From contig NC_135185.1 of NCBI RefSeq assembly GCF_041146795.1, positions 26,352,529 to 26,416,528 on the forward strand: a stretch of 64,000 nucleotides of DNA, written 5' to 3'. How positions within the stretch are numbered: position 1 is the first letter of the stretch; every line of letters begins with the position of its first letter. Below are positions 1-15,079 of the stretch, piece after piece. The translations under genes were made by a program, and so were the position numbers. The notes below the pieces were generated by a model. That model saw only the letters and a program-made list of their open reading frames with translations. It did not search any database and was not told the DNA's origin. Origin of the DNA: Maylandia zebra. Its lineage: Eukaryota > Chordata > Actinopteri > Cichliformes > Cichlidae.

Positions 1-492
1 CCTGTTCCCGGCGTCGCGCCGATTCACAGCTACCTGTCAAGATTGTTCCTCCACCATCGGCAGGCAACGGCGAAGGCGGAAGTATGTAGCAGGGAAACAT
101 CTTGTCTTTTCACCGCATCTTTTCTCATTGCTTCTGAGACAGGATGCAGCCGACGTTTTGGGACACAGCTACAGAGGACTAGTTTGTCCAAAGAACCCTT
201 ACTATAAACGTCAGAGAATACAATACTGCGCACGTATTTAGATATAAATACAGGCATATGCATTTCTTAAAGAATATTATAATCAAAGAGTACTATTTTC
301 TAAAACAACAAATATTATAAAAGATTACTGTTTCCCTGAAATAAAGTAGGGAAATACAGTATGCGACAACAAAACAACAATAAAAGACAAAATATTTCCT
401 ACTTACCTGCACATGGTTAAGCTTCACAGCAAAAACAGAACAAACAAAACAAAAATTAATGTAATCAATTTATGAAAAATATAATGCAGGTA
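1..492. other. left-edge sequence, no gene recognised
   Basis: The first 260 bases are GC-richer than what follows and have a minus-strand open frame of 77 codons with no recognisable motif. They could be the 5' end of a gene lying to the left, but nothing proves it. The rest is AT-rich unique sequence. Confidence 0.3.
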
Positions 493-1415
493 ACCACTCA
501 CTTTATTAGGTATACCTGCTTGTCAAGAACTGTCTTAAATCCTTCATGGTACAGATTCAACAAGGTACTAAAAACATTCCTCAGATTGACATGACAGCAT
601 CTTACAGTAGCTACAGATTTGTTAGCTGCACATCCATGATGCAAATTTCCTGTTCAACCACATTCCAAATGCACTGTATTGAACTGAGTCTGTCTGTGTG
701 TTAGTACAGTGAACTCAATGTCATGTTCAAGGAACCACTCTGAGATTATTTGTGTTTTGTGACATAATGTGTTGTCCTGCCAAAAGCAGACATTAGAAAA
801 TGGAAACGCTCCCGTCATGGTCATCAACAATTACTTAAGTAGGGTTTTGTTGTGTTTAAATGAGGCTTGCTCAGCTGGCATGAAGTTACCCAAAGTGTGC
901 TATCCCTCACACCATTACATCACCATTAGCAGCAATCTAAACTATTGATACAAGGAACAATAGATCTATGATTTCATGTTCTTTATGTTGAATTCTAAAA
1001 CCGGAATGTTGTATCAAAAACTGAGAGTCATCAGATGTTGTATCCCAGTCTTCTATTGTCAAGTTGTGGTGAGTCAATATCAAATGTACCCTCATTTTTT
1101 TGTTCTTAGCTCTTGGGAGTGGCCAGCTGTGGTCTTCTACGGCTTCAGCACATTTGCTTCAAGGTTTGGTGCTTTTGGAGAGGTTCATCTGCATACTTTG
1201 GTTGTAACCAGTGGTTGTTTGAGTTACTGTTGTATATATATATATGGTTGTGAAGGAACCCCCACCCCCACTGCCCAGATCAGCAGTCCAAACTTTTGGC
1301 ACAAACATCCATCCTATGTTCATGTCACTTAAAACACATTTTTTTCTTCCCCATTCTGATGTTTGGCTTGAACATCAGCAGGTTATTTTAATCATGTCTA
1401 AATTAATTGCACTGG
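493..1415 (-). mobile_element. decayed Tc1/mariner transposon
   Basis: Read on the minus strand, the stretch follows the layout of the common teleost Tc1-like transposase gene. It begins at about 1415 with the remnant of the N-terminal DNA-binding region and ends at about 493 in a terminal sequence of the type cactttattaggt. Recognisable blocks are the reverse complements of the helix-turn-helix part (1290-1400), the central catalytic part (1000-1200) and the C-terminal block around 600-760. Stops and indels break every frame, so it is a dead copy. Identification is from remembered family sequence and needs a repeat-library match. Confidence 0.75.
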
Positions 1416-1739
1416 GTTTTAAACATAAATCCATACGGGATATTGAAATGCACTACCTTATACTGAGAAGTACTTTTTGGCCACTTATATCATTGCATTG
1501 TGCAATTCATAATCAACAACAAATAATCCGACTTTTGTAGTAAATAGCATTAAACACCTGCAAGACTTTATAAACCCTCAAATTATAATTGTACTATTCT
1601 TAAAAGTAGGTCATGTGGTGTTGAGGGTTGGGCTCAACACAGCAATATACTGAACATAGTTTGACAACAATAACAGCTCGTGGTTTTTGGTAAAAGATAT
1701 TCGTGGATTTATTTGTAAGCACTGTTCACTTCCACCTGT
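1416..1739. other. intergenic spacer before mtfr1l
   Basis: AT-rich sequence with no coding or repeat signal that I can recognise. It presumably contains the mtfr1l promoter; no clear TATA box is visible. Confidence 0.3.
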
Positions 1740-1910
1740 AGGAGGTGCTCTAGAACCAAGGAAAGGAAGCCCGTGAAGCTGCAGCCAATCAGATCGCAGG
1801 ACAGAGAGGTACAGGTTTCCGGCCTGCTGAACGACAACAATCTGAAAGACGAAGAGGAGAAGCTGCTGCTTCCACTTCATCGTCGGGATTGTAGTCATTT
1901 ATAATCAGCG
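1740..1910 (+). other. mtfr1l: mtfr1l 5' non-coding exon (start approximate)
   Basis: A GC-richer block ends in a consensus splice donor (cagcg then gtaagt at 1911). The next exon, 4038-4120, has a good acceptor (tctgtcttcag) and carries the start codon. The transcription start is not visible, so the left boundary is a guess. Confidence 0.55.
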
Positions 1911-2629
1911 GTAAGTTACAGTTTTCAAGCTTGTGCTGAATTCTGTTAAGTTGTACGAAACATGCTGAGATATGTTGATGAATTTTACATTTGAGGGGTC
2001 AAGCAGGGGGCCGTTTTTGGCGCTGCTAAAGCTAGGTGACGGTGCCTGTGTTTGGGACCATTTTTTAGGTTAGCTACCCGGCTAATGACAAACTCAGCAA
2101 AGCTGTTCGCAAATCACAGGACTAAATGTTATCTTTCTACCGCTTTGCACCTGCTTTCATCCAGTTTAACGTCAGACAAAGTAGCATGCGTCGTTTTCAT
2201 TAATAAAATTACCGGTTTTAGCTACCTAGCAATTTTAGCATTCACGATTATTACTCCGTTATTTGATGTTTACCAGATAGACGATGGAGTGTGATTAAGC
2301 TGTACCAGCTCTGACTAGCTCCCGAGGCGTGACAGTTTATAACACCTGTTTACGACTCGTTTTTTAAAAAGAAATTTCTCAAAAAAGCCACAATCAAATG
2401 AGTGCTGATAACTTAACTGTGTATTTGAGCCTTTTATGGCGATTTCTGATGTGTTTGGAAAGTTTGGTAAGTAACACGAATCGCCCTGCATTAGTACTAA
2501 GTAACAAGTCATCGATATTCACAACTGCTTTATATCATATTTTACTAAAACAAGCAAAATCAAATTTATGGGAGAGTACTAGTTCTTGTGAAGTAACCAT
2601 GTGTTCAGATTTTTCCTGTTACTCTTAAA
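1911..2629 (+). other. mtfr1l intron 1, part before the hAT insertion
   Basis: Nothing recognisable apart from ordinary intron sequence. The last eight bases, CTCTTAAA at 2622-2629, are the left target-site duplication of the hAT element that follows. Confidence 0.5.
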
Positions 2630-3087
2630 CAGTTTTGGGCAAGTTACTTTGAAAAAGTAATTAATTATAGTTACTAGTTAGTTCTTCAAAAAAAAGTAAC
2701 TGAGTTAGTAACTGAGTTACAATATTCTAAAAGTAATTTATTGAAAAGTAACTATTGCGTTACTTTAAAAAACGTTTAACCCTCTGGGGTCCAGGGTATA
2801 ATTGGCAATTTTTAACTACTTTTGATTTTCCCTCCCTTCTTATTTGCATCCATTTACCTTCGACCTTGATTTTTTAAAATAACCATTTCAAACTATTTAC
2901 AGAACAATCAGCTGTTCTGGATTCAATAAGATGCCACACAAATTATTTGTGCCACTCTGAAAAAATAATTTCTGTCCACTATAAGGGAGAACATCAAAGC
3001 CTGATACCTGCAGGTCTGACAGCAGCAGGTGTATCACACTCCAAACACGCTAAACATCACACATCTCTCACATCTCAAAACTCGCTC

Positions 3088-3101
3088 TCTCTCTTTTTCT
3101 G

Positions 3102-3133
<32 letters not shown>
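3088..3133. repeat. (CT)n microsatellite
   Basis: An interrupted run of CT dinucleotides inside the hAT element. It generates the serine/leucine-rich and arginine/glutamate-rich artefact frames in this area. Confidence 0.9.
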
Positions 3134-3137
<4 letters not shown>

Positions 3138-3210
3138 CACTCCTAAAACTTCCCCTGGTTTTTGGTTTTTGCTCATAAGCAGAGAGTGCTTGCTAGCGCT
3201 GTGCTTAGAC

Positions 3211-3433
3211 CAGGGGTGGGCAATTCCAGGCCTCGCTGGTGTCCTGCAGGTTTTAGATCTCACCTTGGGTCAACACACCTGAATCACATGATTAGTTTGT
3301 TACCACACCTCTGGAGAACTTCAGGACATGTTGAGGAGCTAATTTAGCCATTTAAATCAGCTGTGTCAGTTCAAGGACACATCTAAAACCTGCAGGGACA
3401 CCGGCCCTTGAGGCCTGGAGTTGCCCACCCCTG
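3211..3433. mobile_element. hAT MITE, copy 1 (nested)
   Basis: A 223-bp element with terminal inverted repeats CAGGGGTGGGCAA / TTGCCCACCCCTG and an exact 8-bp target duplication GCTTAGAC at 3203-3210 and 3434-3441. The two halves are partly palindromic: the block containing 'cctgcaggttttagat' recurs inverted near the right end. It has no coding capacity and inserted into the larger hAT element. A second copy sits at 5507-5733. Confidence 0.9.
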
Positions 3434-4105
3434 GCTTAGACAGTAAACGTGGCGAAACTATTGAGGAAAAAACACCGCGTATATATTGTTTATTATGACT
3501 CTGGTTTTACGTGGCCTATCAACACAATTTAAAAACTGGTTTATATCACCTTGTTGCTTTGTCTTTAAGTGGTCATGTGATTGGCTTACCACGACTACTT
3601 TATTCTTCCTCAGTCAAACAGCAGCACTCATGCGATTGTTTTGCACCCTTAGCTCCAGGTGTTGTGCTAGACAGTGATCGTGATTACCGTCTGCGGGAGT
3701 GCGTGCAGCTGCTTAAAGCTGTAGCGTCCAGATTACTTACAGCTACTTCCGTGCAACTGATATAAGATGCAGTAAGCTGAACACAGCTTCAACCATCTGT
3801 TTGTTGAAAAATAGTAACGGATCATATTTTCTTGTTAGTAACTGTAACGGCGTTGTAACGATAGGAATAGTAATTAGTTAGATTACTCGTTACTGAAAAA
3901 AGTAACGCCGTTAGTAATGCCGTTACATGTAACGCCGCTATTCCCATCATTGCTCTTAAATAATAAGCAATTTTCGGTCCCGAGAACTGGCAGTCTCTCT
4001 CACATGACATCTGTTTACTGAAATTCTCTGTCTTCAGACACTCCCAGCAATAAACTTTGGTGTGCAACTTCCTGATGAGACGAATGAGACTGATCCACAA
4101 TTAAC

Positions 4106-6788
<2,683 letters not shown>

Positions 6789-8655
6789 TGCGATCATGTT
6801 AATAAGAAATACCCAATCCTGCTGCTCCATGTAAGTCTGGGGAGAGACTCAGTTTTTGTAGTTCCTGTTTTAAAAGAAAAAAAGAAATTAAACCTTTGAC
6901 CACAAGTGTTAGGTAACTGTTTTTTCTTAGTTGCTTTTTTCTCTTTTCCTCGTGATTTTTAGGCCTTTGCCTGTGGATAATGTACCCGTGGATCCACAAC
7001 CTCGCTCCTCAGACCCAAGGCAATAGCTGTCTGCCAGAGATAGAACAAAAACACTTTGTCCCAGACACTTAAAACCAGTGCGGGTGCATTGTGAAGGGGA
7101 ACAGCCAACTCTTGGTAACAGTCAGTTTAAGCACTGCGTCACACAACACTTTCAGTGTGTTTCTCTCTAAAATTTCTTAGTTTTATTTTCAAACAGACTT
7201 GATCCCAATGATGACCAATCACTCGGTCATGTAAATCTGATTTGCTTTTGTTTTTATAATACTACACCGGGGAGGCTGACATTAAACCAGTATCATTTAG
7301 TTTTTGGACCCAAATTGTGGAATGCCCCTCGCTTTGAAGAGGGTACTGCCCGTCTTTCTTAGTTTTGTTTTCAGTTCTTTCACTAAGGAGATGCAAACCT
7401 GTTTTAGCTATGTCAAGAAGTCCTCTCGCATACTTGAAAATGTGTATGTACAGATGAAACAGCTGTAGTGCATATGCAGGGAAGTACTGCAGGTTTATCA
7501 TAAAAATCATTTAGGATGTTTGCTGTTGATGTGTGCATTTCAGTACTGAGTCTGTGGAAATGCACAGCATCATGTACTGTTGTATTGCTCGATCCACTAC
7601 ACTTCTGCCCTTTAGTTTCAGAGTAACATCCAGATCCATAGTCAGTGATTTTACAACTGAAAGGGGAGAGATTACATTGATAATAAAGAGGACAAAGGAG
7701 GGAAATATGCCCCCATCCTGAGTTGTATTTCCAGTAAAGCCAACAACAGATGCAAGCTTGTACAACTAAGACTCTTAACAATTTTGCCTGTGTGCAGCAT
7801 GACTAGTTGGTAGGGAAAACCATCTGTATAATGTTTATAATGTAATATTAAACAGGTGATTTTACTTTAGGCAGAGACTAAGCTTATGTGTAAGAGAGCT
7901 TTTACATCGTGCAGAGTTTTTACAGAAAGTCTATTTAGATCGGTCCACGCCTTACCTGTTCAGATGCCTAATTTTATCCCCTTGTTTATTCAAAGTGCCA
8001 TGGGTTTGTTTCATCCATCCTGCCCTCCGTTTGTCCTAAATGTGCCCTTTGTTCTCAGCTTTTATATTAAGACTCCCAAGCATACAGTTAGCCTGTTAAC
8101 CAGCTGTGTGTATGTGTGACATTCACAAGTGTTAGGTTTTTTTTATTTAAAAAAGAAGAAGAAAGTTGTCGCAAGAAAAATACTTCCACACGTGTCCCTC
8201 CTCCTCTGTTGTTGCTGTCATGTCCTGGCTGACAGGAGTGGGGATTTTCTTTGGTGTGGTTTTGCTGTGTGAAAAGATACTGCTAGGATATTTGTGTTTG
8301 AACTGAACAAGAATGTGCACATTCCTGTCTTCATGTAGTGGAGTTCAAGTTTTTCTTTGACTTGCTGGAACTGGCTCCAAGCTGAGTCTCGGTAGATCAT
8401 GTCACATGCTTGACTTGAACACTGAGGAAAATGCCATATGCAAGTTTAAATAGATTTACTAAGTCTCTAGACTTGAAATGATGACCCACACACCGCATTC
8501 ACTACCAGCTGCGTCACCGGTCGTCAGACTTGCTCCATTTGCTTTGAAATTCTAGTTTGAGCATTTGTCGCCATTGTATCTCCATGTAGTCTTGAGCCTG
8601 TCAACACCATTTTTTTTGTCATGTAAGGACTTGTAAATAAAGAATGTGCTGATGT
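6789..8655 (+). other. mtfr1l: mtfr1l 3' untranslated region with poly(A) signal
   Basis: No coding potential after the stop. The first convincing downstream poly(A) signal is AATAAA at 8636-8641, followed by a T-rich stretch. This implies a 3' UTR of about 1.85 kb. An earlier AATAAA-like site near 7680 would give a shorter form. Confidence 0.6.
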
Positions 8656-11514
8656 TTTGAAACAGCGTCATTTTTTTAAAAAATTACCATGCAGCGATGG
8701 ACGTTACCACAAGAGGGCAGTGCAGGTAAACCAAGGAGTTGATGCTCTATTCAAAGGCATGATGGTTCTTTGTTCAGAAACAGTTTGGCAGGTCTAAGTT
8801 CAGTAAGGAGGCAGCCTACTATTAGTTTTAGCGCTGGTGCAAAGTAACTTACAAAATAAAATACATTTCCTCATGTACTGTGCCAAAGTGTGATTTGAAG
8901 TTTCTTGTTCTTTGGTTTAGAAGCTAATTTATACTTCAAAGGAAAATCATGGACTTAAAAAAAACTCTGTATACAAAACCTACATTTAGATGAAACTAAG
9001 CACACATTAACTATATAAAGTAAATGATCTAAATCCATATTTCAACAATAAATTCATATCAGGTAGACAGTGGAATTCTCATAGATTTATGAATGGTATC
9101 CACTTATTTTGCATTGTATGTTCTAAATTATTCCACTGCAAGTCACAACTAAGTTTTGTGGATTCAGCTGTTATTGTTGCCCAATACAGAATATTTTATT
9201 GATATATTATTAGTGATGCCTTCACATGCAAGTAGTATCATGGTGTCAAAATAGAGCTAATTTTATCTTGTGCAAAAATGGGTCATTTGGCCCTAACAAT
9301 GAGAACCATTTTATAAAGAGGTCAAATGTCAAAATGCTCACATTCAACCAAAACAATGCTAACAGTTGTCAAATAAATACAGGAGTTACAAAGGTTCTCT
9401 GAAATGTAGTTGGATGGAAAAAGTAGCATAATATCAAAATCCTCAGATTTAAGTGTCTTTAAAATTACTTCTGTAAATGATGTGAACAGCTGTATTTAGT
9501 TGCTTTCCTTTCCCGATGCAACCTAACTCTAGCCCTCATGTAGATAATGTTAGATAAAGTTTAAGTGCATGTAATATCACATCATACCTACTAAATCTCT
9601 TCACTTGATTACTCCAGTGGAGTGTCTGTACTCATGTGACTTTCCACAATTATTGTTAACCCACATTCTTTCCCATTTCCTGTTTTTTCTCGGGATGATC
9701 CGGCCCCTCAGTGAATCGCAGTCTATTTTCTGTGAGAGTCCTTGGCCTACTTTGTCCCTCTTCACCTCCACGATGGACTTCCTACCTATTTTAGATACAG
9801 GGAGATGTCTGTGGAGAGCTCAATTAATAGGTCTCAGTGTCAAAATGAGGCTCCTCTAAACCTATAAATAAAGGCCTTTAGTTCAAAGTGACATTGACAC
9901 ATTTTCATCACTACGACACTCGTTAGAAGAATTTCAAAGCGGGCTAATGCACTTTTGAATGAGCAGCTGCAAAAAGTTCCTTAAAAATGTCAAAAGTGAT
10001 TAAACTTGACAGAACAAACCCAAACTTGGAGTTTCATGCCAGAGACGTGAGTTTTTACTTAGAGGTTGCTGTTCTTATAAATCCTGTCATATATGAATTC
10101 TATATTTCTGACTTCAGACGTCACATCAGACAGCACAATCAGCACCCTATCGGACTATAGACCACACCTCAAATGTGTTATTCCTGACTCAACTGAGTAA
10201 TGACTTATTTCCAGTTGCAGAAGTGAGTGCAGCAGCATATACTATGTAAAATATTGTTACTGGCAATTGTTTTGGTGATTTATTGCTTAATTGCTTTACC
10301 TAATTGCTTTACCCCCCTCCCCCTGTTAGTACACAGTACATTTACAGATGTAAGCACCACATTCTGGCACCTGCCTCTCAAAGCAGCAACACCTCTAAAA
10401 ATAGGTCACTATAAAGCCCCCTTCTCACAACAACAACACTTTGGCTTGCGCTGTGCACGAGTGATTTGCTGCGAGCAAATTGCAGCACAATGCAAGCGGT
10501 GCTTCCGGGAAGTACTTCCATGTGACTTTGACCACTATCACCTTAGCACAAACATATATAAAGAAACTGACTTTAGAGATTAAAAGCACTTTTTATACCT
10601 ACAAAATGTTTTTATTGCAACTTTAAAGTTAGTTGTTTTAACAGACTGACTCATCCTTCAGCCTCAAGTGGTCATTTGAGGAACTGCAGCTTTTGGGACC
10701 TGTGTGGCTTTGGAGTTTGGGCCATCGCCCCAAACTGGGAAGCAGCTCCAGCCAAGTTTCTGCTCTGGAAGAAGAATCGAAGCAGCAAGCATGCAAACAG
10801 TTAGAGCATCTGTCATTCTGGTCAGCATGTCTTGTCCATGTCCCTAACCACTAAAGCTTTTTGTCACTGTCTCTTTACATGACGGGAAGCTCTACAGAAG
10901 TCTGTCTTTGGAAGAAGAAACATCCCTCACGTGTCCCAGATGTTTTTTCATGCTGCCCAGAGACATCTGTTACTTTCAAGAACAATATGATCTGTGGGAC
11001 TGCTTTTAGGTTGCTTTGTGGCTGTAGAATTGGATGGGAGTTTTACTTTGAGCAGAAGGGTTGTCAGGGCTTCTCGTTTTGATTAATCCGTCTGACAAAT
11101 GTGCAAACAGCTATTGCAGAAAGGAGGGTGTGCCTGAGTTACAGCTGATGGAGTGATGGGAAGCCAGCCTGCAGCCATCAGTCTCACAGCTCAGGTGTAA
11201 CAGAGAACATGTCACAGGCGCAAGAATTTATAATAGCACATTCATTGCATCTTTCCCAGGGAATGGCTTCATTCGTAGCTCACACCTCAAAATACACCAT
11301 TAGCATTTGAGATCAAAATACACGCACTGAGGCTCCAGAGAAATGTGACATTAATATATCCGTGCAAAGACTCTGACACTGAATATTAAAGAATGATACA
11401 GTAATTAATGTAATAACATATAAATGACACATTTTCTATATCTATCCAAAACAGACTTTCAGTTTTTTAAATTGTTACATATATTTTGAATATGTTAGTT
11501 GAAATTTGCGCTTT
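8656..11514. other. intergenic, no gene recognised
   Basis: AT-rich sequence with only short chance frames. A block at about 10,640-10,700 ('cttcagcctcaagtggtcattt...') resembles a dispersed teleost repeat; related fragments may lie at 34,060-34,130 and 44,430-44,780. Nothing else stands out. Confidence 0.4.
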
Positions 11515-11705
11515 GAGACAACATTGAGATTTGTATATTCTCCCTTTGCTCGAGCTGGTTCTCTCCAGGTACTCCAGCTTCATCCTACAGTCCAAAGACA
11601 TGCTTGTTAGTTTAACTGATGACTCTAAATTTGCCATAGCCAAAGTGAGCATTGACAACCTATCCAGGGTCCAGTTTCAGCCCTAGAATAGCTGGGATAA
11701 AGCAT
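11515..11705 (+). repeat. diverged SINE/LINE-type repeat (relative of the copy at 17.5 kb)
   Basis: Contains, in plus orientation, degenerate versions of blocks present inverted at 17,490-17,858: 'ctctccaggtactccagctt', 'cagtccaaagacatgcttg', 'gactctaaattt' and, near the end, 'agctgggata'. The tRNA-like head is not recognisable, so only the body and tail survive. Confidence 0.7.
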
Positions 11706-13489
11706 TCTTTGTCAAAATATTGCAAAACTACTTGGTTTTCAGGTAGAAACCATGAAGCTGCTTTCACTTCTGCATAGAAATGTCACTTTTGCAGCTCAGC
11801 TGTGGAAATACCACAGGAAATACCAAAGGTAAAGTGCACTGGGCTTCATGATGATCAAAACAGCTCCCAAACTCTGTGCTCCTCATTATCCACCCAAGAG
11901 AAAGAGCAACCTGTGGAAACATGAGTGTTCCAGCGTTTCATTAATAGGTCAAGTGTTTGCTTTTTTTGTATGTGTGTGTGTGTGTGTGTGTGATTTATAT
12001 TGACCACGGCAGCATTATGTAAAGTGCTAACGGCAAAGCAATCCCAGTATGGCTTCACACCACTCTGATGTGCGCAAGACTTTTCAATTGTGTCTACCAT
12101 ACAAAGAAGAAAAAACACAGAATGTGTAAAAACGTAACAGCTTTTTTGTGTTTGCGTGTTCACTTCAAGTGTCATCTTCCACGTAGTATCGTAGCAACAA
12201 CCGACTGAATGAAGCAGCAACTGAGTGGATGACAAGGGTCTGGGGTAACACAAGCACAGCATCTGCTACTTCTACCCGCCCACCCTCCCCAAGAGTCACC
12301 CACGCATCCGCCCGCGTCATCAAGACACAGAACCAACACTTATGACTCACAACAGCAAAAGCTCCACAAGAGCTGTTGCAGCTCAATTGAATTCACTCTG
12401 TTGCTTCTATTTTGGGGCCTTTGTAGTGCTTCTATCTTATTAGTGGGTTAGCCCTCTACATGATTGCTTTGTGATGCAAAGTAAATTGCGTCTGTAAGTG
12501 GTGCTGTTGATAGCACTCGAGTGCGGCGTTACCCTGCCTCTCACTTTAACAGCGCGGCGAACCTGTTGCAGCTCTTTCCAGAACATCAGAGTAGAATACC
12601 TGTAAATTTACACAGTGTTAATTTAACTCTCACTTTATCTGCCTTTTATTTGATGCTACATTTGCTGAATTTCTTTTCTAACTTCAATTCGCAACAATTA
12701 CTTGCTTTCTTAAAAAGTCAGGACTTAATTATTTCTGTCACTTTTTTATGTCAAAAACAACATAGACCTTTAAATATGGCTCTAAAAAGTGCAAGTGAAT
12801 TGATAAATGACAAGAAAAGATGACATGAAAGGTGAGCGATGTAATGAAAATGAATTGCAGACAGGTCTAATGGGTTCTGTACGGGCAAAGCAGAGCACCT
12901 GATACCTGTCATTTGCTCAAATGCGTCATTTGACATCACAAATTGGAGAAAGTAATCTTTATGGCCTTAATTCAGCCTGCAAAATGATCATGCATGACAT
13001 TTGTTTCATTAGATGGCTTTGTAAGTAAATATCTAGAAAGCAGTTTAACGATCGGCTCATCTCAAAATGTAGACTCCCAAATTTGGTAAATCTGGTAAAC
13101 AAATAGGGCTATGATTGTTTTCAGAAATGATAAGGAGATGGATGCATGAATTAACCCCGAAGCTCTGAGTCATGTTTTGATTAGAAATTGATAAGAGCCA
13201 GTTTGTGAGTCCCAGATGGTACCCAGTATTGTGGCCTACATGGCAGCCATTAATAAGTGATGCAATTTCTGTAGCTAATAATATGATATGCAGAAATATG
13301 TGTTGACTCAAAGGAAAGACTGGATGTAAATAACAGTTTTCTTAAAGTGGCCTGTTACTGACATGAATGAAAAAAAACTGATGAGCTTACTTTGTACAAT
13401 TTATTCAGACGGATTTACTGGTCCCGTTTAGACCACTTTACATAAACATTACTAGCAAACTGCGGGTATTAACGGGCAACTTTTTTTTT
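11706..13489. other. intergenic, no gene recognised
   Basis: Nothing recognised except a (TG)11 microsatellite at 11,971-11,992. Its complement produces a run of histidine-threonine codons in a minus-strand chance frame. Confidence 0.5.
11971..11992. repeat. (TG)11 microsatellite
   Basis: Uninterrupted TG dinucleotide run. Confidence 0.95.
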
Positions 13490-13672
13490 TTTGGTATACT
13501 TTATTAATAATCCCTTGTAGAGAAATTTTAACCCATTGCGCAGCCACCAATCTAGCGCCCAGGGAGCAGAGTGTAGGGACTGTAACTTGCTCAGACGTAC
13601 CTCAGGGGAGCTGTTCGGTGGATTTGAACCCCCGCATTTCATCCCGATCATTGGGCGAACCTAGTGAGCTTT
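13490..13672 (-). repeat. tRNA-derived SINE fragment
   Basis: On the minus strand there is a pol III B-box-like motif (ggttcaaatcc, around 13,622-13,632). It is followed by the teleost SINE body ('ccctgaggtacgtctgagcaa', 'ctgctccctgggcgctag', 'tggctgc') and a short A/T-rich tail near 13,490. It lies just 3' of the tRNA-Ser gene on the same strand. A separate A box is not obvious. Confidence 0.65.
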
Positions 13673-13691
13673 CTCCTCCCGAAAATGAGAC

Positions 13692-13773
13692 CGACGAGGA
13701 TGGGATTCGAACCCACGCGTGCAGAGCACAATGGATTAGCAGTCCATCGCCTTAACCACTCGGCCACCTCGTC
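13692..13773 (-). tRNA. tRNA-Ser (anticodon GCT)
   Basis: The minus strand reads as a complete serine tRNA of 82 nt. The acceptor stem GACGAGG pairs with CCTCGTC, followed by discriminator G. There is an A box TGGCCGAGTGG, anticodon GCT (13,738-13,740 on the plus strand) in a TGGA/TCCA stem, the long variable arm expected of serine tRNAs, and a perfect T arm GTGGG-TTCGAAT-CCCAT. A T4 terminator follows within about 10 nt (AAAA at 13,682-13,685 on the plus strand). No CCA is encoded, as expected in eukaryotes. Confidence 0.97.
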
Positions 13774-14032
13774 ATGTGCTGCTCGAACGCTCAGGGTATT
13801 TGAGAGACCCATATTATTATTAAGGAATTTTGAAAGCTCAAGTTCGTGTTGTTTGTGAACTACCACTAGAGTTAATGCATCCTCATTCATCAAGCATCTC
13901 CTGTTTTAAAACTATGCCTTTAAAAATTAATTAAAATTAAATTAAATTAAAAATGAAATAAGAGTACATATATTCACAATATACAAGCAGTGGCAGCACT
14001 TAAGCACATCCTCACGCTTGCGTTATCGCTGA

Positions 14033-14033
<1 letters not shown>

Positions 14034-14110
<77 letters not shown>
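14034..14110. repeat. (AT)n microsatellite
   Basis: About 38 uninterrupted AT units. It abuts the outer edge of the left arm of the inverted repeat described next. Confidence 0.97.
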
Positions 14111-14119
14111 TGTATATGA

Positions 14120-14560
14120 ATTAAAGGCAGGGATTAACAGCGCAGTTGGAGTCCTTCTCTCACTTTAAATAAAACATCCCATTTCATGCCAAGTGTGCAC
14201 TTCTAATTACATGGCTGATAAAGTATGTAACCAGTGATCAAATATGAATTTTATGGCCCAGTCCTGTTTATCTGTACTTGTTCAGATGTTCCACTCTGTC
14301 ACTGTTATGAAGTCATAAAGTATCACCAGTATTTGAGTCACAGACACATTTATTAACCAGTAAATATGGGCCAACGTCTCAAAGCATGAATTTTCTGTAT
14401 GTGATTCTCTGTCTTTCAAAATGTCTGTGGAATTTATAATTAAAATATCTATAATTAAAGTTCTTGTTTATAATTCAAAACAATGAATATCGTTTAACTC
14501 CTGGCTTATTACTCTCTCTACTTCTACTTCTATATATTGTAGGTATTTTAGGGAATATTA
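14120..14560 (+). repeat. left arm of a large diverged inverted repeat
   Basis: Reverse complement of 15,080-15,600 at roughly 70-80 percent identity by eye. Shared landmarks, in order, are 'agggattaacagc.cagttgga', 'atgccaagtgtgcacttcta', 'accagtgatca', 'cagatgttcca', 'tttgagtcacagacacattta' and 'gtggaattta'. The family is unknown and no coding frame is shared. Confidence 0.85.
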
Positions 14561-14842
14561 TGTTTTCTTAGCCATTTAAAAAACTGTGCATCCTGTGGGG
14601 AAAAATGGACTTGAGATCTCAATACTAAGAGACAGACTAAAGCAGTGTTGATGGTAAAATTTTAAAATGATGACCATTTTTGTCCTTGTCCTGGTCCTCT
14701 GAGTTAATGTTATTTCAAATGAGGAGTGGTGGTGTTTTCAGTTCTCATTATGTGTGAAATATGTTCTTGATGTATAATTCCCTTTGAAAACTGTGGTGTA
14801 TCAAAAGTACAACCTTAGTTTCAAAGTTTTCATATCAGGTCA

Positions 14843-14935
14843 TCAGTCCATCCATTTACAACCATTTTCTTCCACTTATCCAATTCAGGTTAGTGGTTTG
14901 GTTGGAGCCCATCCCAGCTATTAGGACATAATAAA
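14843..14935 (-). repeat. fragment of SINE/LINE-type tail
   Basis: 'ccatccatttacaaccattttcttccacttatcc' followed by 'ggagcccatcccagct' is the tail block also present at 17,490-17,560. It lies in the spacer between the inverted-repeat arms. Confidence 0.6.
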
Positions 14936-15079
14936 AATACCCTCAGAAGAGCAACAACACATGACATATTACATCATGTCATTATTTATTTAACAAAAGC
15001 TAAGATAGTTTAATTCACTTCTAAAGATGGATTGGTCTGACCAATGAATCAAGGGCTTGGAAAGTGGAGGGAATAGAGG

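Larger units (their letters stand above)
2630..3952. mobile_element. non-autonomous hAT element in mtfr1l intron 1
   Basis: Flanked by an exact 8-bp target duplication CTCTTAAA (2622-2629 and 3953-3960), the hallmark of hAT transposons. The ends are imperfect inverted repeats of the type CAnTnnTGGG (left cagttttgggcaag; right, reverse complement, caatgatgggaata), followed by subterminal runs rich in AGTAAC/GTTACT. There is no transposase frame. It contains a CT microsatellite and a second, nested hAT MITE at 3211-3433, so it is the older insertion. Confidence 0.8.

Noticed and set aside
30-263. Minus-strand open frame of 77 codons at the left edge
   Set aside because: No recognisable motif, no splice context, and it could equally be untranslated sequence. 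Not called as a gene.
2947-3282. Open frames over the CT-rich part of the hAT element
   Set aside because: Explained by the CT microsatellite and the nested MITE; low-complexity translation.
14034-14110. AT tract as a possible replication origin or regulatory element
   Set aside because: A plain dinucleotide microsatellite; nothing beyond its composition supports a role.
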